DNA of 41,232 bases, taken from assembly GCF_015058545.1 (NCBI RefSeq), contig NZ_SVCB01000065.1:1-41232 (forward strand), read 5' to 3'. The translations under genes and the position numbers were made by a program. Below are positions 17,443-25,379 of the stretch, piece by piece (position 1 is the first letter of the stretch; every line of letters starts with the position of its first letter). The notes under the pieces were generated by a model. That model was not told the DNA's origin. It saw nothing but the letters and a program-made list of their open reading frames with translations, and did not search any database. This DNA is from Veillonella sp. (GTDB lineage: Bacteria > Bacillota > Negativicutes > Veillonellales > Veillonellaceae).

Positions 17443-18285
17443 ATGTTACGTTTAACAGGTAAAGTCTTTGGTGTAGTCGCTATTTTAGTTGTGTTTGCGA
17501 CTTTGGTGTTTTATTTTACCGCACCGGTGTATACACTGCGAGGGATTCCCGTTTTAAACTATCATCAAGTGAATGATGAAAAATTTTCCCCATTGACAAT
17601 GAAAACTTCGGATTTCAGAAATCAAATGGCATATTTACAAGAGCAAGGTTATCATGCGATTACTATGGAAGAATTATACGGCTATCTGCAAAATAATTTG
17701 CCTTTGCCAAGTAAACCGGTCGTAATCACATTTGATGACGGTTATGTAGACAACTATACCGAAGCAATGCCGATTTTAAAAGAATACGGCATGAAGGCCA
17801 CTTTGTTTATGATTGGCGACTCCATTGGCGCGCCCGGATTCTTATCGGCGGAGCAGCTGAAAGAAATGGAAGCAAGCCATATATTTGAAGTTGAATCTCA
17901 TACCTATTCGCATAAAGATTTACGGAAACTCTCCAGCGATGCGGTGGCTAATGAATTTAGCCATTCTAAAACATTATTAGAAGCTACCCTAGGCCATCCG
18001 GTGCAATACATCGCCTATCCGTGCGGCTTTACCAACCCGCAAGTAGACGCTCTGGCTCAGGCAGCAGGCTATCGCTTAGCATTTACCGTTGATACAGGGA
18101 ATGTAAGAAGTGGTGAAAACCGCTTTAACCTGGACCGCGTACCCGTATTCGAAGGAGACAACCCACTCCTAAGCATGCAACTACGCCTCCACTACGTAGA
18201 AATCATCGGCGGCCTGTGGTCACTCCGTGACTTCCTGCTCGCCCATAACCATCCAACCTTGGCATCAATAGTGCCATTGTTCTAA
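17443..18285 (+). CDS. Membrane-anchored polysaccharide deacetylase (NodB domain)
   Basis: 280 residues with an N-terminal transmembrane anchor (about residues 8-27), then a carbohydrate esterase 4 domain facing outward. GIPVLNYHQVND (about 36-47) starts it, motif 1 is VITFDDGYVDNY (about 92-103; the two Asp are catalytic base and metal ligand), motif 2 is ESHTYSHKDL (about 151-160; the two His bind metal), and YIAYPCGF (about 187-194) is motif 3. It probably deacetylates peptidoglycan or another surface glycan. Base usage changes near the 3' end, where C-ending codons become frequent. I see no ribosome site stronger than AGGAGC (17427-17432). Confidence 0.88.
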   Translation: MLRLTGKVFGVVAILVVFATLVFYFTAPVYTLRGIPVLNYHQVNDEKFSPLTMKTSDFRNQMAYLQEQGYHAITMEELYGYLQNNLPLPSKPVVITFDDGYVDNYTEAMPILKEYGMKATLFMIGDSIGAPGFLSAEQLKEMEASHIFEVESHTYSHKDLRKLSSDAVANEFSHSKTLLEATLGHPVQYIAYPCGFTNPQVDALAQAAGYRLAFTVDTGNVRSGENRFNLDRVPVFEGDNPLLSMQLRLHYVEIIGGLWSLRDFLLAHNHPTLASIVPLF

Positions 18286-18287
18286 GT

Positions 18288-18366
18288 AAAAAGAAGGTTC
18301 CATGTAAGGAATCCGGGCTATTTACGTAGCAAAGGATTCCTTACATGGAACCTTCTTTTTTTGTGG
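18288..18366 (+). terminator. Long perfect terminator hairpin after the deacetylase gene
   Basis: A 27-bp perfect stem (18288-18314 with 18334-18360), a 19-base loop with a small GCTA/TAGC inner stem, then more T. It starts 2 bases after the stop codon. Confidence 0.9.
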
Positions 18367-18454
18367 AGTCTTATTAAGAGAAACATTTGGAGACTTAATT
18401 TAGGAATCTTATTAAGAGAATCAGCATTTTTAACTTTTAATTCACTCCTCTTCC

Positions 18455-18500
18455 ACGAAATCCTGATGTGAACTGAATGAGAGTGCCGCCGGACGCTGAA
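18455..18500 (+). pseudogene. Fragment resembling the 3' end of prfC
   Basis: 17 bases (18455-18471) match, in inverted orientation, the prfC segment at 18865-18881 that encodes RNPDV near its C-terminus. A second patch, GCCGCCGGACGCTGAA (18485-18500), resembles the codons just before the prfC stop. Together they look like a decayed second copy of the last 15 or so codons of prfC, lying on the + strand. Confidence 0.5.
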
Positions 18501-18562
18501 TAGAGGAAATACGCAGGTGCTTGCTTTCGGGCGGCTAAAAGCATTGAATTGAGTTGATATAA

Positions 18563-18786
18563 AAAATAGAGATGCTTTATAATTTGAATTGAGAGTAATT
18601 TTCTCTTGGTAATTATTTAGTTTAGATTACGATGATATAAAAGAATAGAGATGGCTCATGTAAGAAAAGTTTTACAAGCGAAGCGCAGTCACTTTTCGGC
18701 ATGAGCCATCTCTATTTTAATTATCGATTAATTATTTTTTACCAAGAGAAAATTTATATATGGATAATATAAAGCATCTCTATTTT
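18563..18786. repeat. Three nested inverted repeats (fold-back element)
   Basis: Outer arms 18563-18581 and 18768-18786 (19 bp), middle arms 18597-18612 and 18739-18754 (16 bp), inner arms 18644-18660 and 18700-18716 (17 bp), all perfect. The outer and inner arms share the motif AATAGAGATG. The element can fold into one long rod on either strand and lies directly downstream of prfC, so it may act as a bidirectional terminator. It may also be a small non-autonomous mobile element. Confidence 0.85.
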
Positions 18787-18826
18787 AAAATTAGCTATTT
18801 AAACTTTTCCCCGCCTAAAGCAAACA

Positions 18827-20422
18827 CTAAATATGCTCATTCAGCGCCGGCGTCTCTAAGAACGTCACATCAGGATTTCGTTCCACAACCCATCCCATTT
18901 GCCACTCATTACTTATCAAAATAACGGTTCGGCCTCGATTATCTTTAACCGCCATGGCATTATCAAGACCTTTAAGCTGTTTAATATCTACATCTTCTTT
19001 TACCCAGCGAGCTACACTGTAAGGGAGGGAATCGGTAATCGGTTCAACACCGTATTCATTGCGCAAACGATACTGTAATACTTCAAACTGAAGCATACCA
19101 ACGGCGCCGACGATGAAGGAATCCATGGAATGAGGCTGTTCAAAAATCTGTACCGCACCTTCCTGGGCCAATTGAGTCATCCCTTTTTGGAACTGTTTAC
19201 GTTTCATCGTATCTTTTGGGCTGACGCGGGCAAAAAATTCCGGCGGGAACACAGGGAAGTCGCCGAAGGTTACTTTGTGATTAGAGGCACAAAGAGTATC
19301 GCCTACGCCCATAGTACCGGCATCAAAAACACCGATAATATCGCCGGGATAGGCTTCGTCGATAATCGTACGTTCCGTAGCCAAGAACTGTTGCGGCTGC
19401 GCGAGACGAATGCTTTTATTCGATTGGCGATGCAACACAGACATGCCTTTTTCAAACTTACCGGAGCAAATACGCATGAACACGATGCGGTCGTGATGGT
19501 TAGGGTTCATGTTGGCTTGGATTTTGAAAACAAACGCGGAGAAGTCTTCGGAAGTCGCTTCTACAGTTTCTTCAATGGCCTGGCGAGGAGCCGGGGATGG
19601 GGCCAAGGCGAGGAATTTTTCTAAAAATGGTTTAACCCCGAAGTTGGTCATAGCGGAACCAAAGAACATTGGCGTTAATTCACCGGCACGAACACGGTCG
19701 AAATCGAATTCGTCACCTGCTACGTCGAGGAGTTCAATATCATCAATCAAGGACTGATGCACTTCTTCGCCCAATAACTCACGAAATGCCGGATCGTCTA
19801 CCGATTCTTTGGTAGATGCCAATTTTTGCTGACCATGTGTTTCGTCTTTGGCGAAAAGGTCAACCGTGTGAGTTTCACGGTCGTAAATCCCTTGATATTC
19901 ACCGTTGATGCCAACCGGCCAGTTCATAGGAACGGCGCGAATGCCCAAGGAGTTTTCAATCTCTTCCATCAAATCAAAGGGATTGCGGCCGAAATGGTCA
20001 ATTTTGTTGACGAAGGTGAAAATAGGAATACCGCGCTCTTTACATACAGCAAAGAGTTTTTTTGTCTGCGCTTCCACACCTTTCGCTACGTCGATAAGCA
20101 TGACGGCACTGTCTGCGGCCATCAAGGTACGGTAGGTATCTTCCGAGAAGTCTTGGTGACCCGGGGTGTCCAAGATATTTACGCGGCAGCCGTCATAATC
20201 GAATTGAAGCACGGAACTCGTTACCGAGATACCACGTTGTTTTTCGATTTCCATCCAGTCGGATACGGCATATTTTTGAGTTTTACGAGACTTTACGGAA
20301 CCGGCTAAGTGAATAGCACCACCGTAAAGGAGCAGTTTTTCAGTTAATGTAGTTTTACCGGCATCCGGATGCGAAATGATGGCAAACGTGCGTCGGCGTT
20401 TAACTTCTTCTAAGAATGTCAT
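18827..20422 (-). CDS. prfC: Peptide chain release factor 3
   Basis: Translational GTPase that recycles RF1 and RF2 from the ribosome; 531 residues. G1 SHPDAGKTTLTEK (about residues 17-29), the RGIS switch I, G3 DTPGHQDFSEDTYR (about 85-98), and G4 NKIDHFGRNP (about 139-148) are present. Domains II and III follow (SKFEKGMSVLH-like strand near 320, MLQFEVLQYRL near 441). GAGGTG lies before the ATG. It faces the deacetylase gene and diverges from topB. Confidence 0.96.
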   Translation of the reverse strand: MTFLEEVKRRRTFAIISHPDAGKTTLTEKLLLYGGAIHLAGSVKSRKTQKYAVSDWMEIEKQRGISVTSSVLQFDYDGCRVNILDTPGHQDFSEDTYRTLMAADSAVMLIDVAKGVEAQTKKLFAVCKERGIPIFTFVNKIDHFGRNPFDLMEEIENSLGIRAVPMNWPVGINGEYQGIYDRETHTVDLFAKDETHGQQKLASTKESVDDPAFRELLGEEVHQSLIDDIELLDVAGDEFDFDRVRAGELTPMFFGSAMTNFGVKPFLEKFLALAPSPAPRQAIEETVEATSEDFSAFVFKIQANMNPNHHDRIVFMRICSGKFEKGMSVLHRQSNKSIRLAQPQQFLATERTIIDEAYPGDIIGVFDAGTMGVGDTLCASNHKVTFGDFPVFPPEFFARVSPKDTMKRKQFQKGMTQLAQEGAVQIFEQPHSMDSFIVGAVGMLQFEVLQYRLRNEYGVEPITDSLPYSVARWVKEDVDIKQLKGLDNAMAVKDNRGRTVILISNEWQMGWVVERNPDVTFLETPALNEHI

Positions 20423-20455
20423 GTTGTCACCTCATACAAATTATCTATCCTTAAA

Positions 20456-20487
20456 ATTATATACTAATGACGGGCGTTTTGTCATTA
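20456..20487 (-). promoter_or_regulatory. Promoter of prfC with an operator-like dyad
   Basis: Read on the minus strand: ATGACA (20485-20480), an 18-base spacer, TATAAT (20461-20456). The inverted repeat TAATGAC-N9-GTCATTA (20465-20471, 20481-20487) covers the -35 and most of the spacer, where a repressor would bind. Confidence 0.6.
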
Positions 20488-20651
20488 AATTCATTTTATT
20501 AAATTTAAGATAGTCACAGGGATGACGGTATAGGCGTGGGCCAGGGGTGGACCGTTATCATGGAGTGCATGTTTGGTGACGAGAAGCACCATTGGGGCGT
20601 ATCCGCACCACCGGTATGAGTGGGTTCCTTTTATGAACGCCCGGTTTAGTG

Positions 20652-20657
20652 TATAAT
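20652..20657 (+). promoter_or_regulatory. -10 element before topB
   Basis: A perfect TATAAT 22 bases before the topB ATG. No good -35 is seen at 16 to 18 bases upstream. Confidence 0.5.
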
Positions 20658-20678
20658 AGAACAGACAAAGGAGGGCCT

Positions 20679-23156
20679 ATGAGATTATTTATTGCCGAAA
20701 AGCCCAGTATGGGGCGAGAAATAAGTAAATATTTACCGGAGCAGAAGAGTGTGCAAAAGCGCGACGGTTTTATTGTGCAAGGCGATGATGTAGTCACTTG
20801 GGCCTTTGGACATGTGTTGGAACAGGCTCAGCCGGGGGACTATAATGAACGCTATAAGCGTTGGAATGCCGCCGATTTGCCCATAGTGCCGGACGAATGG
20901 CAATTGCTGGTGACGAAGAGCAGTGCTAAGCAGTTTCAGACTATTAAAAAGCTTATCGAAGATGCGGATACAATTGTTAACGCCGGTGACCCGGACCGCG
21001 AAGGACAGCTCCTTATTGATGAGATTTTAGTGTATGTAAATAATAAGAAACCGGTGCAGCGTATTTTGCTGAATGCGCTGGATGAAAAGTCGATTCGCGC
21101 AGCTCTCAATGATTTGCGTGATAATAAGGATTTTTATAATTTACAGCAATCAGCTTTGGCGAGAGCCCGCGCCGATTGGCTTGTAGGCATGAATTTATCC
21201 CGAGCCTATACCTTGCAACAGCGCCGCCAAGGCAATAAGGTGACCTTTCCGATTGGCCGTGTAAAAACCCCGACCCTGGCCTTGGTGGTTCGCCGTGAAC
21301 GGGAACTGGAAAATTTCGTGCCCGTTGATTACTTTACCTTAAAAGTTTTATATAAACATCCGAACGGCAGTTTCTGGGCCACGTGGCAACCTAAAGACGA
21401 TCAAATCGGCCTCGATCCGGAAGGTCGTTTAATAAAAAAAGCGGTAGCCGAAGAATTAGCGAAGCGCTTGATGGATGGCAAGACAGGCGTCATTTCCAAA
21501 CGAGAGAAGACGAAGAAAAAAGAAGCCCAGCGTCTGCCTTTATCATTGTCGGCCTTGCAGGTTGCAGCAGGGAAGGCGTATGGTTATGACCCGCAGCAGG
21601 TGCTCGATACGGCGCAGAAATTATATGAAAAGAAATTGACTACTTACCCCCGTTCGGATTGTGATTACTTACCGACAAATCAATTTGAAGATCGTCATGC
21701 AATAATACAGAATTTAAGTAAAAATAGCGGCGTTATCGGCGAATGGGCTCAAGGTGCTGATTTAACTATTAAATCACGGGCATGGAACGATAAGAAAATC
21801 ACCGCTCACCATGCTATTATTCCAACGACGGTGGCTTGTAACATGGCCACGTTGCCGGACATGGAGCGAAATATTTATTTTCTCATTGCCCAGTCCTATA
21901 TTACGCAGTTTTATCCGGAACATGAATACGAGCAAACTCGTTTAACAGTGACCCAATGTGATGAGGAATTTGTCGCTCATGGCCGCGTTATTTTGGTAGT
22001 AGGCTGGAAGGCTTTGTATCAAAAAGCTAAAAAGGATGATAATGCATCAGATGACGGCAATGATGGGGATGATTTGACCGGTGATGAAGAGGCGGATTCG
22101 CAAGAAGCGGGGAAAAAACGCAAACAGCCTATTGAAGAGAGCGGTGAACTGCCGAATGTAAAAAAAGGCGATTCTATTGATGTAGATAATATGGCTATTG
22201 ATGCGAAGCAGACTAAACCGCCTAGCCGTTTTACGGCCGCCACGTTATTGCAGGCGATGAAAGAAATTCACAAGTATGTGAAGAATGAGGATTTGAAAAA
22301 GCAATTGAAAGCCGTATCCGGTATCGGTACGGAAGCAACCAGGGCCACCATCATTGATGAGTTGATTACACGTAAGTTTATGTCAGCAAAAGGCAAAAAG
22401 AAAGTAATTCAGCCTACCTCTTTGGGGTATACTTTGGTGGATGCTTTACCGAAGGAAATGCTCTATCCCGATGAAACAGCTCTTTGGGAAGAACGTTTGG
22501 CGGCTATCAGCGAAGGTCGGGATACATTGGATTCTTTTTTGACCGATCAGATTGAATTTTTAAAAAGTTTGATTAACAAGGCAAATAGCGGCATGAATAT
22601 GGATGGTCTCGATACAGACGGTTTTAATATTGTCAGCACCGTGCGTACGGTGAAACGCTCGTCAGGCGGAACCGGTAATGCTGTTAATCGAGGCGGTGTA
22701 GCTTTGTCGGACGAAGAGCTCAGTAAGCTCGAAGCTTGTCCGCGTTGCGGCAAGGGGAAATTAAGACTTAGAAACGGTAAATTCGGGGAGTTTTACGGCT
22801 GTACCGATTACCCAAAATGTAATTTTACTAAGCCTGCCACGACAAACCCTTCGAATGCCGGTAAAGTTCAAGGTGGACCTTTAAACGGAAATGGGACCGG
22901 AACTCCGAGCGGAAATCCGACCGGGAATCCGACCGGCTTCGGCAGAGGAAGCGCTGATTCTATTGACCCACAGGTGGCGCAAGCATTGGCGGCGGCTAAG
23001 GAAAAAGGGACCTTGCAATATAAATGCCCACGTTGCGGCGAAGGCTATTTAGTAGCCATTGTGCGTAATGGCAATACAAGTTGGACTTGTGCTAATCAAC
23101 CTAAATGTCGCACTACCGTGGCCGATGTAGATGGGAAACCGGTTGTTTTTAAGTAA
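20679..23156 (+). CDS. topB: DNA topoisomerase III (type IA)
   Basis: 825 residues, longer than the about 650 of E. coli TopB. The Toprim domain starts at RLFIAEKPSMGREI (residues 2-15) and has NAGDPDREGQLL (about 97-108). The active-site tyrosine is in LTTYPRSDCDYLP (about 323-335). An acidic insert (about 448-490) rich in Asp/Glu/Gly interrupts the core. The tail holds two Cys4 zinc ribbons (CPRCGKG near 694, CPRCGEG near 785) split by a Gly/Thr/Asn-rich linker. The frame opens at 20649, but the ATG at 20679 follows AGGAGGG and begins the Toprim domain properly. Confidence 0.94.
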   Translation: MRLFIAEKPSMGREISKYLPEQKSVQKRDGFIVQGDDVVTWAFGHVLEQAQPGDYNERYKRWNAADLPIVPDEWQLLVTKSSAKQFQTIKKLIEDADTIVNAGDPDREGQLLIDEILVYVNNKKPVQRILLNALDEKSIRAALNDLRDNKDFYNLQQSALARARADWLVGMNLSRAYTLQQRRQGNKVTFPIGRVKTPTLALVVRRERELENFVPVDYFTLKVLYKHPNGSFWATWQPKDDQIGLDPEGRLIKKAVAEELAKRLMDGKTGVISKREKTKKKEAQRLPLSLSALQVAAGKAYGYDPQQVLDTAQKLYEKKLTTYPRSDCDYLPTNQFEDRHAIIQNLSKNSGVIGEWAQGADLTIKSRAWNDKKITAHHAIIPTTVACNMATLPDMERNIYFLIAQSYITQFYPEHEYEQTRLTVTQCDEEFVAHGRVILVVGWKALYQKAKKDDNASDDGNDGDDLTGDEEADSQEAGKKRKQPIEESGELPNVKKGDSIDVDNMAIDAKQTKPPSRFTAATLLQAMKEIHKYVKNEDLKKQLKAVSGIGTEATRATIIDELITRKFMSAKGKKKVIQPTSLGYTLVDALPKEMLYPDETALWEERLAAISEGRDTLDSFLTDQIEFLKSLINKANSGMNMDGLDTDGFNIVSTVRTVKRSSGGTGNAVNRGGVALSDEELSKLEACPRCGKGKLRLRNGKFGEFYGCTDYPKCNFTKPATTNPSNAGKVQGGPLNGNGTGTPSGNPTGNPTGFGRGSADSIDPQVAQALAAAKEKGTLQYKCPRCGEGYLVAIVRNGNTSWTCANQPKCRTTVADVDGKPVVFK

Positions 23157-23168
23157 GTTGCTTATAAA

Positions 23169-23240
23169 AAAGGACTACTCTTGTAGGAACATGCTATTCA
23201 AAGTACGAACGGCGTGTCTACGAGAGTAGTCCTTTATTTA
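23169..23240. terminator. Bidirectional terminator between topB and the helicase gene
   Basis: An 18-bp stem (23169-23186 with 23218-23235, one G-U pair) with a 31-base loop. It is flanked by A-rich sequence on the left and T-rich on the right, so it can end both convergent transcripts. Confidence 0.85.
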
Positions 23241-23310
23241 TATGTGCTGGTAAGTGCTTATAGTGAAAGGCACTGTATTATTAAATTGGGTTATAGGACA
23301 TTAAATCCTA

Positions 23311-24573
23311 TTAGCGAGAGCGACGGCGTCTTGTGTTAACCCCTTTATGGCCTGTTGCTTTATGTCGTTTCGCTTTGGTAGCTTGGTAAGATGATTTGAT
23401 GGCCGGTTTTTTGGATGCCGTTGCCTTCTTAGGTGCTTGCGCACGGCCTTTGGTTTTCACCTGACCGTCGGTTGTGTATTTTGTCAATGTTGCTTCAATC
23501 GCCCGCTCGATACGGCGAAGCCATGTTTCGTCTGCTTGAGTCGCATAGGTAATGGCAATGCCGTTGGTACCGGCACGACCGGTACGGCCGATGCGGTGAA
23601 TGTAGTAATCTACATCATGCGGCACATCATAGTTATATACATGACTGATGCCTTCAATGTCGATACCACGGGCCGCAATGTCGGTAGCCACCAAGATTTG
23701 CGTACGGGCACGGGCAAAATCACGCAGAATTTGCGTGCGACGACCTTGTGTTAAATCACCGTGTAATTCGCCGATGTTAAAACCGGCTGCCGTTAATTCG
23801 TAGGAAAGCTTAATGGCGCCTTCTTTTTTATTACAGAAAACAATGGCTAAATACGGATTGTCTTCTCTTAGTTGGGCCATTAAACGGTCCAGCTTTTCTT
23901 CCGGTTTTACCATGATAACCTTTTGTTCAATAGTATCTAAGGTTACGTTATTACCTTTAACCGTTACGGACATTGGTTTTTTCATATAGGTTTTGGCAAG
24001 GCTGCGGATGCGATCCGGCACGGTAGCGGAGAAGAGTAATAATTGATGGTTGGCGTTAGTTTTTTCAATAAGAGATTCTACATCCGGCAAAAAGCCCATG
24101 TGAAGCATCTGGTCCGCCTCGTCGAGAACTACGCGGCGCACCGTATCGAGGTGAAGGGAACCGCGTGTGGCGTGGTCTAATAAACGTCCCGGCGTGCCGA
24201 GGATAACATGAGGACGACGGCCTAATTGTTGTAGCTGCCCTTCAATAGTGCGACCGCCGATGAGGGGAAGAATATCGACGCCTAAAATATCGCCGATAGC
24301 CTTGGCTTCGTCAGCAATCTGTTTTACCAATTCACGGGTTGGGGCAATAATAAGTGCTTGTTCTTGGAATACTTCGATGTTGATACGCTGCAAGACAGGA
24401 ATCAAGAATGCCAGAGTTTTACCCGTACCGGTTTGTGCCATAGCAATTAAGTCGTTGCCCTTAAAGGCAGGGGGAATGGCTTGTTCCTGAATCGGGGTAG
24501 GCTCCTTAATACCTTGTTTGGTCAGGGAGTCTATGAGTTCGGGCACAACACCGAGAGTTTGAAATGATTTCAT
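23311..24573 (-). CDS. DEAD-box ATP-dependent RNA helicase
   Basis: 420 residues. Q motif FQTLGV to PTPIQEQAIP (about residues 4-30), motif I AQTGTGKT (about 45-52), DEAD in VLDEADQML (about 151-159), SAT in LLFSATVP (about 179-186), and motif VI HRIGRTGRAG (about 325-334). The C-terminal 45 residues are Lys/Arg/Ala-rich (APKKATASKKP, NTRRRRSR), an RNA-binding tail like that of the CshA/CshB/RhlE group. The frame extends to 24687, but the ATG at 24573 has AAGGAG upstream and begins the Q motif. Likely roles are ribosome assembly or mRNA decay. Confidence 0.93.
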   Translation of the reverse strand: MKSFQTLGVVPELIDSLTKQGIKEPTPIQEQAIPPAFKGNDLIAMAQTGTGKTLAFLIPVLQRINIEVFQEQALIIAPTRELVKQIADEAKAIGDILGVDILPLIGGRTIEGQLQQLGRRPHVILGTPGRLLDHATRGSLHLDTVRRVVLDEADQMLHMGFLPDVESLIEKTNANHQLLLFSATVPDRIRSLAKTYMKKPMSVTVKGNNVTLDTIEQKVIMVKPEEKLDRLMAQLREDNPYLAIVFCNKKEGAIKLSYELTAAGFNIGELHGDLTQGRRTQILRDFARARTQILVATDIAARGIDIEGISHVYNYDVPHDVDYYIHRIGRTGRAGTNGIAITYATQADETWLRRIERAIEATLTKYTTDGQVKTKGRAQAPKKATASKKPAIKSSYQATKAKRHKATGHKGVNTRRRRSR

Positions 24574-25138
24574 ATATGTCTCCTTATTTTTAATTCGTAA
24601 TACTTTGAGTGATGAGTCCCGGAGGGGAATAGGGGGACTTTGTAAATTAGCTGTTACCGTTAATTTTGTAAAATAAATAGGATTCATTGATATTAAATTA
24701 GCTAAATCTATTTTTATTATATCATATATAGATGATTTATATAAAAGAATCGATATATTTAGGATAATTTGAACTTAAGCGCATACTTTTTTTGCGAAAT
24801 ATATATTTTAATAATTCATTGAGAATAGTTATTTAATTGATAATCTTTTGATAATAATTGCAGTTTGATTCTAATTGATAATAAAAGAGAAGGTGTTTCA
24901 AATGAGAATGAGAACGGCGAGGCTGTTATTCATGAGAAAATACTGAAAAGATGAGCAATGATAATGAAAATTGAAGATTATCTATCTACATTCATAAGAT
25001 TCAATATTGAAAATGGTTATTGATTTTTTCAGTGACTATGTTATAATTTAATTGTAATTTTTTATCAGTTTCAGTGCAGTTCTTAAGCAAATTTTTGAAG
25101 ATGAGTTTGTTTGGTTCGGCCACAAGGAGGTGTAGATA
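24574..25138. other. Divergent intergenic region with GATAAT-rich, Fur-like sequences
   Basis: An AT-rich interval between the helicase and feoA without a gene. Many TGATAAT or TGAGAAT-like units lie at 24818-24966: TTGATAATC, TTTGATAATAATTG, TTGATAATAA, TGAGAATGAGAA and AATGATAAT (24957-24965). These resemble half-sites of the Fur box (GATAATGATAATCATTATC), which would fit the iron-uptake operon downstream. Confidence 0.55.
25008..25047 (+). promoter_or_regulatory. Promoter of feoAB with overlapping dyad
   Basis: TTGATT (25020-25025), a 16-base spacer and TATAAT (25042-25047). An imperfect palindrome starting TGAAAATGG and ending TTTTTTCA (25008-25031) covers the -35, where an iron repressor would act. 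Confidence 0.55.
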
Positions 25139-25378
25139 GTGATAAAATCATTGGCGTCGATGAAAACCGGTGAAGCGGGCACAATTAAACAGTTGCGCGG
25201 TTCCGGTAACATCAAACACCGTCTCGTTGACATGGGCCTCGTACCGGGGACTTTCGTGCGTGTTATGAAATTCGCACCTTTGGGTGATCCCATTGAAATT
25301 AAAGTAAAGAACTTTGATTTAGCGTTGCGTGTCAGCGAAGCAGAAACTATTGATATTGAAGTGAGTCAGGAGGCCTAG
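25139..25378 (+). CDS. feoA: Ferrous iron transport protein A
   Basis: Small SH3-like cytoplasmic protein (79 residues) that works with FeoB in Fe(II) uptake. Family signature: LRGSGNIKHRLVDMGLVPGT (about residues 21-40), then IEIKVKNFDLALRVSEAETI. The start is GTG, preceded by AAGGAGGTG. The stop is 1 base from the FeoB start, so the two are coupled. Confidence 0.93.
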   Translation: MIKSLASMKTGEAGTIKQLRGSGNIKHRLVDMGLVPGTFVRVMKFAPLGDPIEIKVKNFDLALRVSEAETIDIEVSQEA

Positions 25379-25379
25379 A

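Larger units (their letters stand above)
18286..18826. other. Gene-free interval between convergent deacetylase and prfC genes
   Basis: 541 bases without a gene but full of structure: a 27-bp hairpin terminator (18288-18366), a prfC-like fragment (18455-18500), a GC-rich patch (18485-18535), and three nested inverted repeats (18563-18786). Confidence 0.85.

Noticed and set aside
19130..19624. 164-codon + strand frame inside prfC
   Set aside because: Antisense to a well-conserved GTPase, with no recognisable domain or start signal.
20558..20797. Minus-strand frame across the prfC-topB gap
   Set aside because: Half of it is antisense to topB, and the rest shows no domain. The GC-rich gap is reported separately.
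24574..24687. N-terminal extension of the DEAD-box helicase
   Set aside because: Starts without a ribosome site, and AAGGAG precedes the ATG at 24573, where the Q motif region begins.
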